NCBI GenBank assembly: GCA_031422295.1
Contig: JANOQM010000033.1
Coordinates: 43,796 to 107,795, forward strand
DNA: 64,000 nt
Source of the DNA: JANOMH01 sp031422295
GTDB taxonomy: Bacteria; Pseudomonadota; Alphaproteobacteria; Rhodobacterales; Rhodobacteraceae
Reading direction: 5' to 3'
Shown here in pieces: positions 63,626 through 64,000 of this stretch (positions are counted from its first letter, which is position 1; the number at the start of each line of letters is the position of its first letter). The notes under the pieces were generated by a model. It saw nothing but the letters and a program-made list of their open reading frames with translations. It had not been told where the DNA came from and did no database searches. The translations under genes and the position numbers were made by a program.

Positions 63626-64000
63626 TGCCGATCCCCTTTACCCTTGTCGGCATCGACCATGTGGTGTTCGTCGTCGATGACATGCCGCGCGCCATGGCGT
63701 TTTACCGCGATGTGCTGGGCTGTGTGCCCGGCTATACCTATCCCGCCTTGGGGATGGAGCAGGTCTGGGCTGGGGCTGCTTTGATCGTGCTGTGGGACAT
63801 CACTCATCCCGGTGCTACATCTGCCATTCCCCCGGTCGCGGGTGGCCGCAACGTCGATCACGTCTGCATCGCCACCAGCCCGTTTGACCCCGCCGCGATG
63901 CGGGCGCATCTGGCGGCGCATGGCGTAAGGGTCGACCGCGAGGCCGTGCATGGCGGGGCACGGGGCATGGGCCCGGGCGGATGCCGAACGCGACTGCCGG
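63625..64000 (+). CDS. VOC family (glyoxalase/bleomycin resistance) protein, 3' end cut by window
   Basis: About 125 residues of a metal-dependent VOC enzyme. First module: GIDHVVFVVDDMPRAMAFYR followed by DVLGC, and the second begins NVDHVCIA. It is open to the window edge. The last visible residues (GARGMGPGGCRTRLP) do not match the usual SxYxxDPDGN ending of this family, so a frameshift near 63970 or a sequence error is possible. Confidence 0.85.
   Translation, partial: MPIPFTLVGIDHVVFVVDDMPRAMAFYRDVLGCVPGYTYPALGMEQVWAGAALIVLWDITHPGATSAIPPVAGGRNVDHVCIATSPFDPAAMRAHLAAHGVRVDREAVHGGARGMGPGGCRTRLP

Noticed and set aside
63960..64000. Frameshift near the end of the VOC-family gene
   Set aside because: The window ends here, so a true frameshift cannot be told from an unusual C-terminus.

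Overview
The window reads as chromosomal DNA of a marine alphaproteobacterium of the Rhodobacterales (Roseobacter group). Evidence for this is the GC-rich, tightly packed coding, a DMSP demethylase (dmdA) in one operon with an acrylyl-CoA reductase (acuI), a pcm/tolC/PopZ-like run of genes, and a short basic protein of a type I associate with Rhodobacterales. Taxonomy is inferred from gene content, not from rRNA. Many genes overlap by 1-4 bp (ATGA/GTGA), and convergent genes often share their last bases.

Layout: 0-4.6 kb holds a truncated CaiB/BaiF CoA-transferase divergent from an HMG-CoA-lyase-like gene with its GntR regulator, then a PHP-domain protein, a PanB-like protein that has lost its metal ligands, and a RidA protein. 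4.8-12.2 kb is an eight-gene translationally coupled operon. It encodes an NMT1-type ABC importer, a cytosine-deaminase-like amidohydrolase, an FAD oxidoreductase, two flavodoxin-fold reductases and a creatininase-family hydrolase, and looks like an uptake and breakdown route for a small N-heterocycle. 12.2-17.1 kb has two choline-kinase-like phosphotransferases around a dimethylglycine/sarcosine-dehydrogenase-like flavoprotein, plus a methyltransferase. tRNA-Phe follows at 17.3 kb.

17.6-38.3 kb is the most unusual part. It starts with a 1357-residue protein resembling soluble adenylyl cyclase (two cyclase domains, AAA-type ATPase, helical repeats). Next is a minus-strand cluster of eight genes: Ser/Thr kinase, FHA protein, PP2C phosphatase, three P-loop GTPases (two dynamin-like) and two small proteins of unknown function sharing a DLTSG motif, the last in AT-rich DNA. 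Three tandem RTX proteins follow (the first a serralysin-like protease), all ending in nearly the same 576-bp module. The kinase/phosphatase/GTPase cluster is my best candidate for an undescribed system: a phosphorylation-controlled membrane-remodelling or GTPase module without any type VI secretion genes nearby.

38.3-43 kb carries dmdA - DUF2182 - DUF1326 - acuI as one operon, divergent from a LysR regulator. 42.9-50.4 kb is an oligopeptide-type ABC importer with an enolase-superfamily enzyme and a divergent LysR. 50.4-54.8 kb has a family 3 glycoside hydrolase broken by two in-frame stops, an EcoRII-type restriction-modification pair and tRNA-Cys. 54.9-64 kb returns to core genes: a Gfo/Idh/MocA-aldo/keto reductase fusion, pcm, a TolC-type outer membrane protein, a PopZ-like protein, cobQ, a small conserved protein behind a strong terminator, efp, an inositol-monophosphatase-family gene and a truncated VOC-family gene at the window edge.
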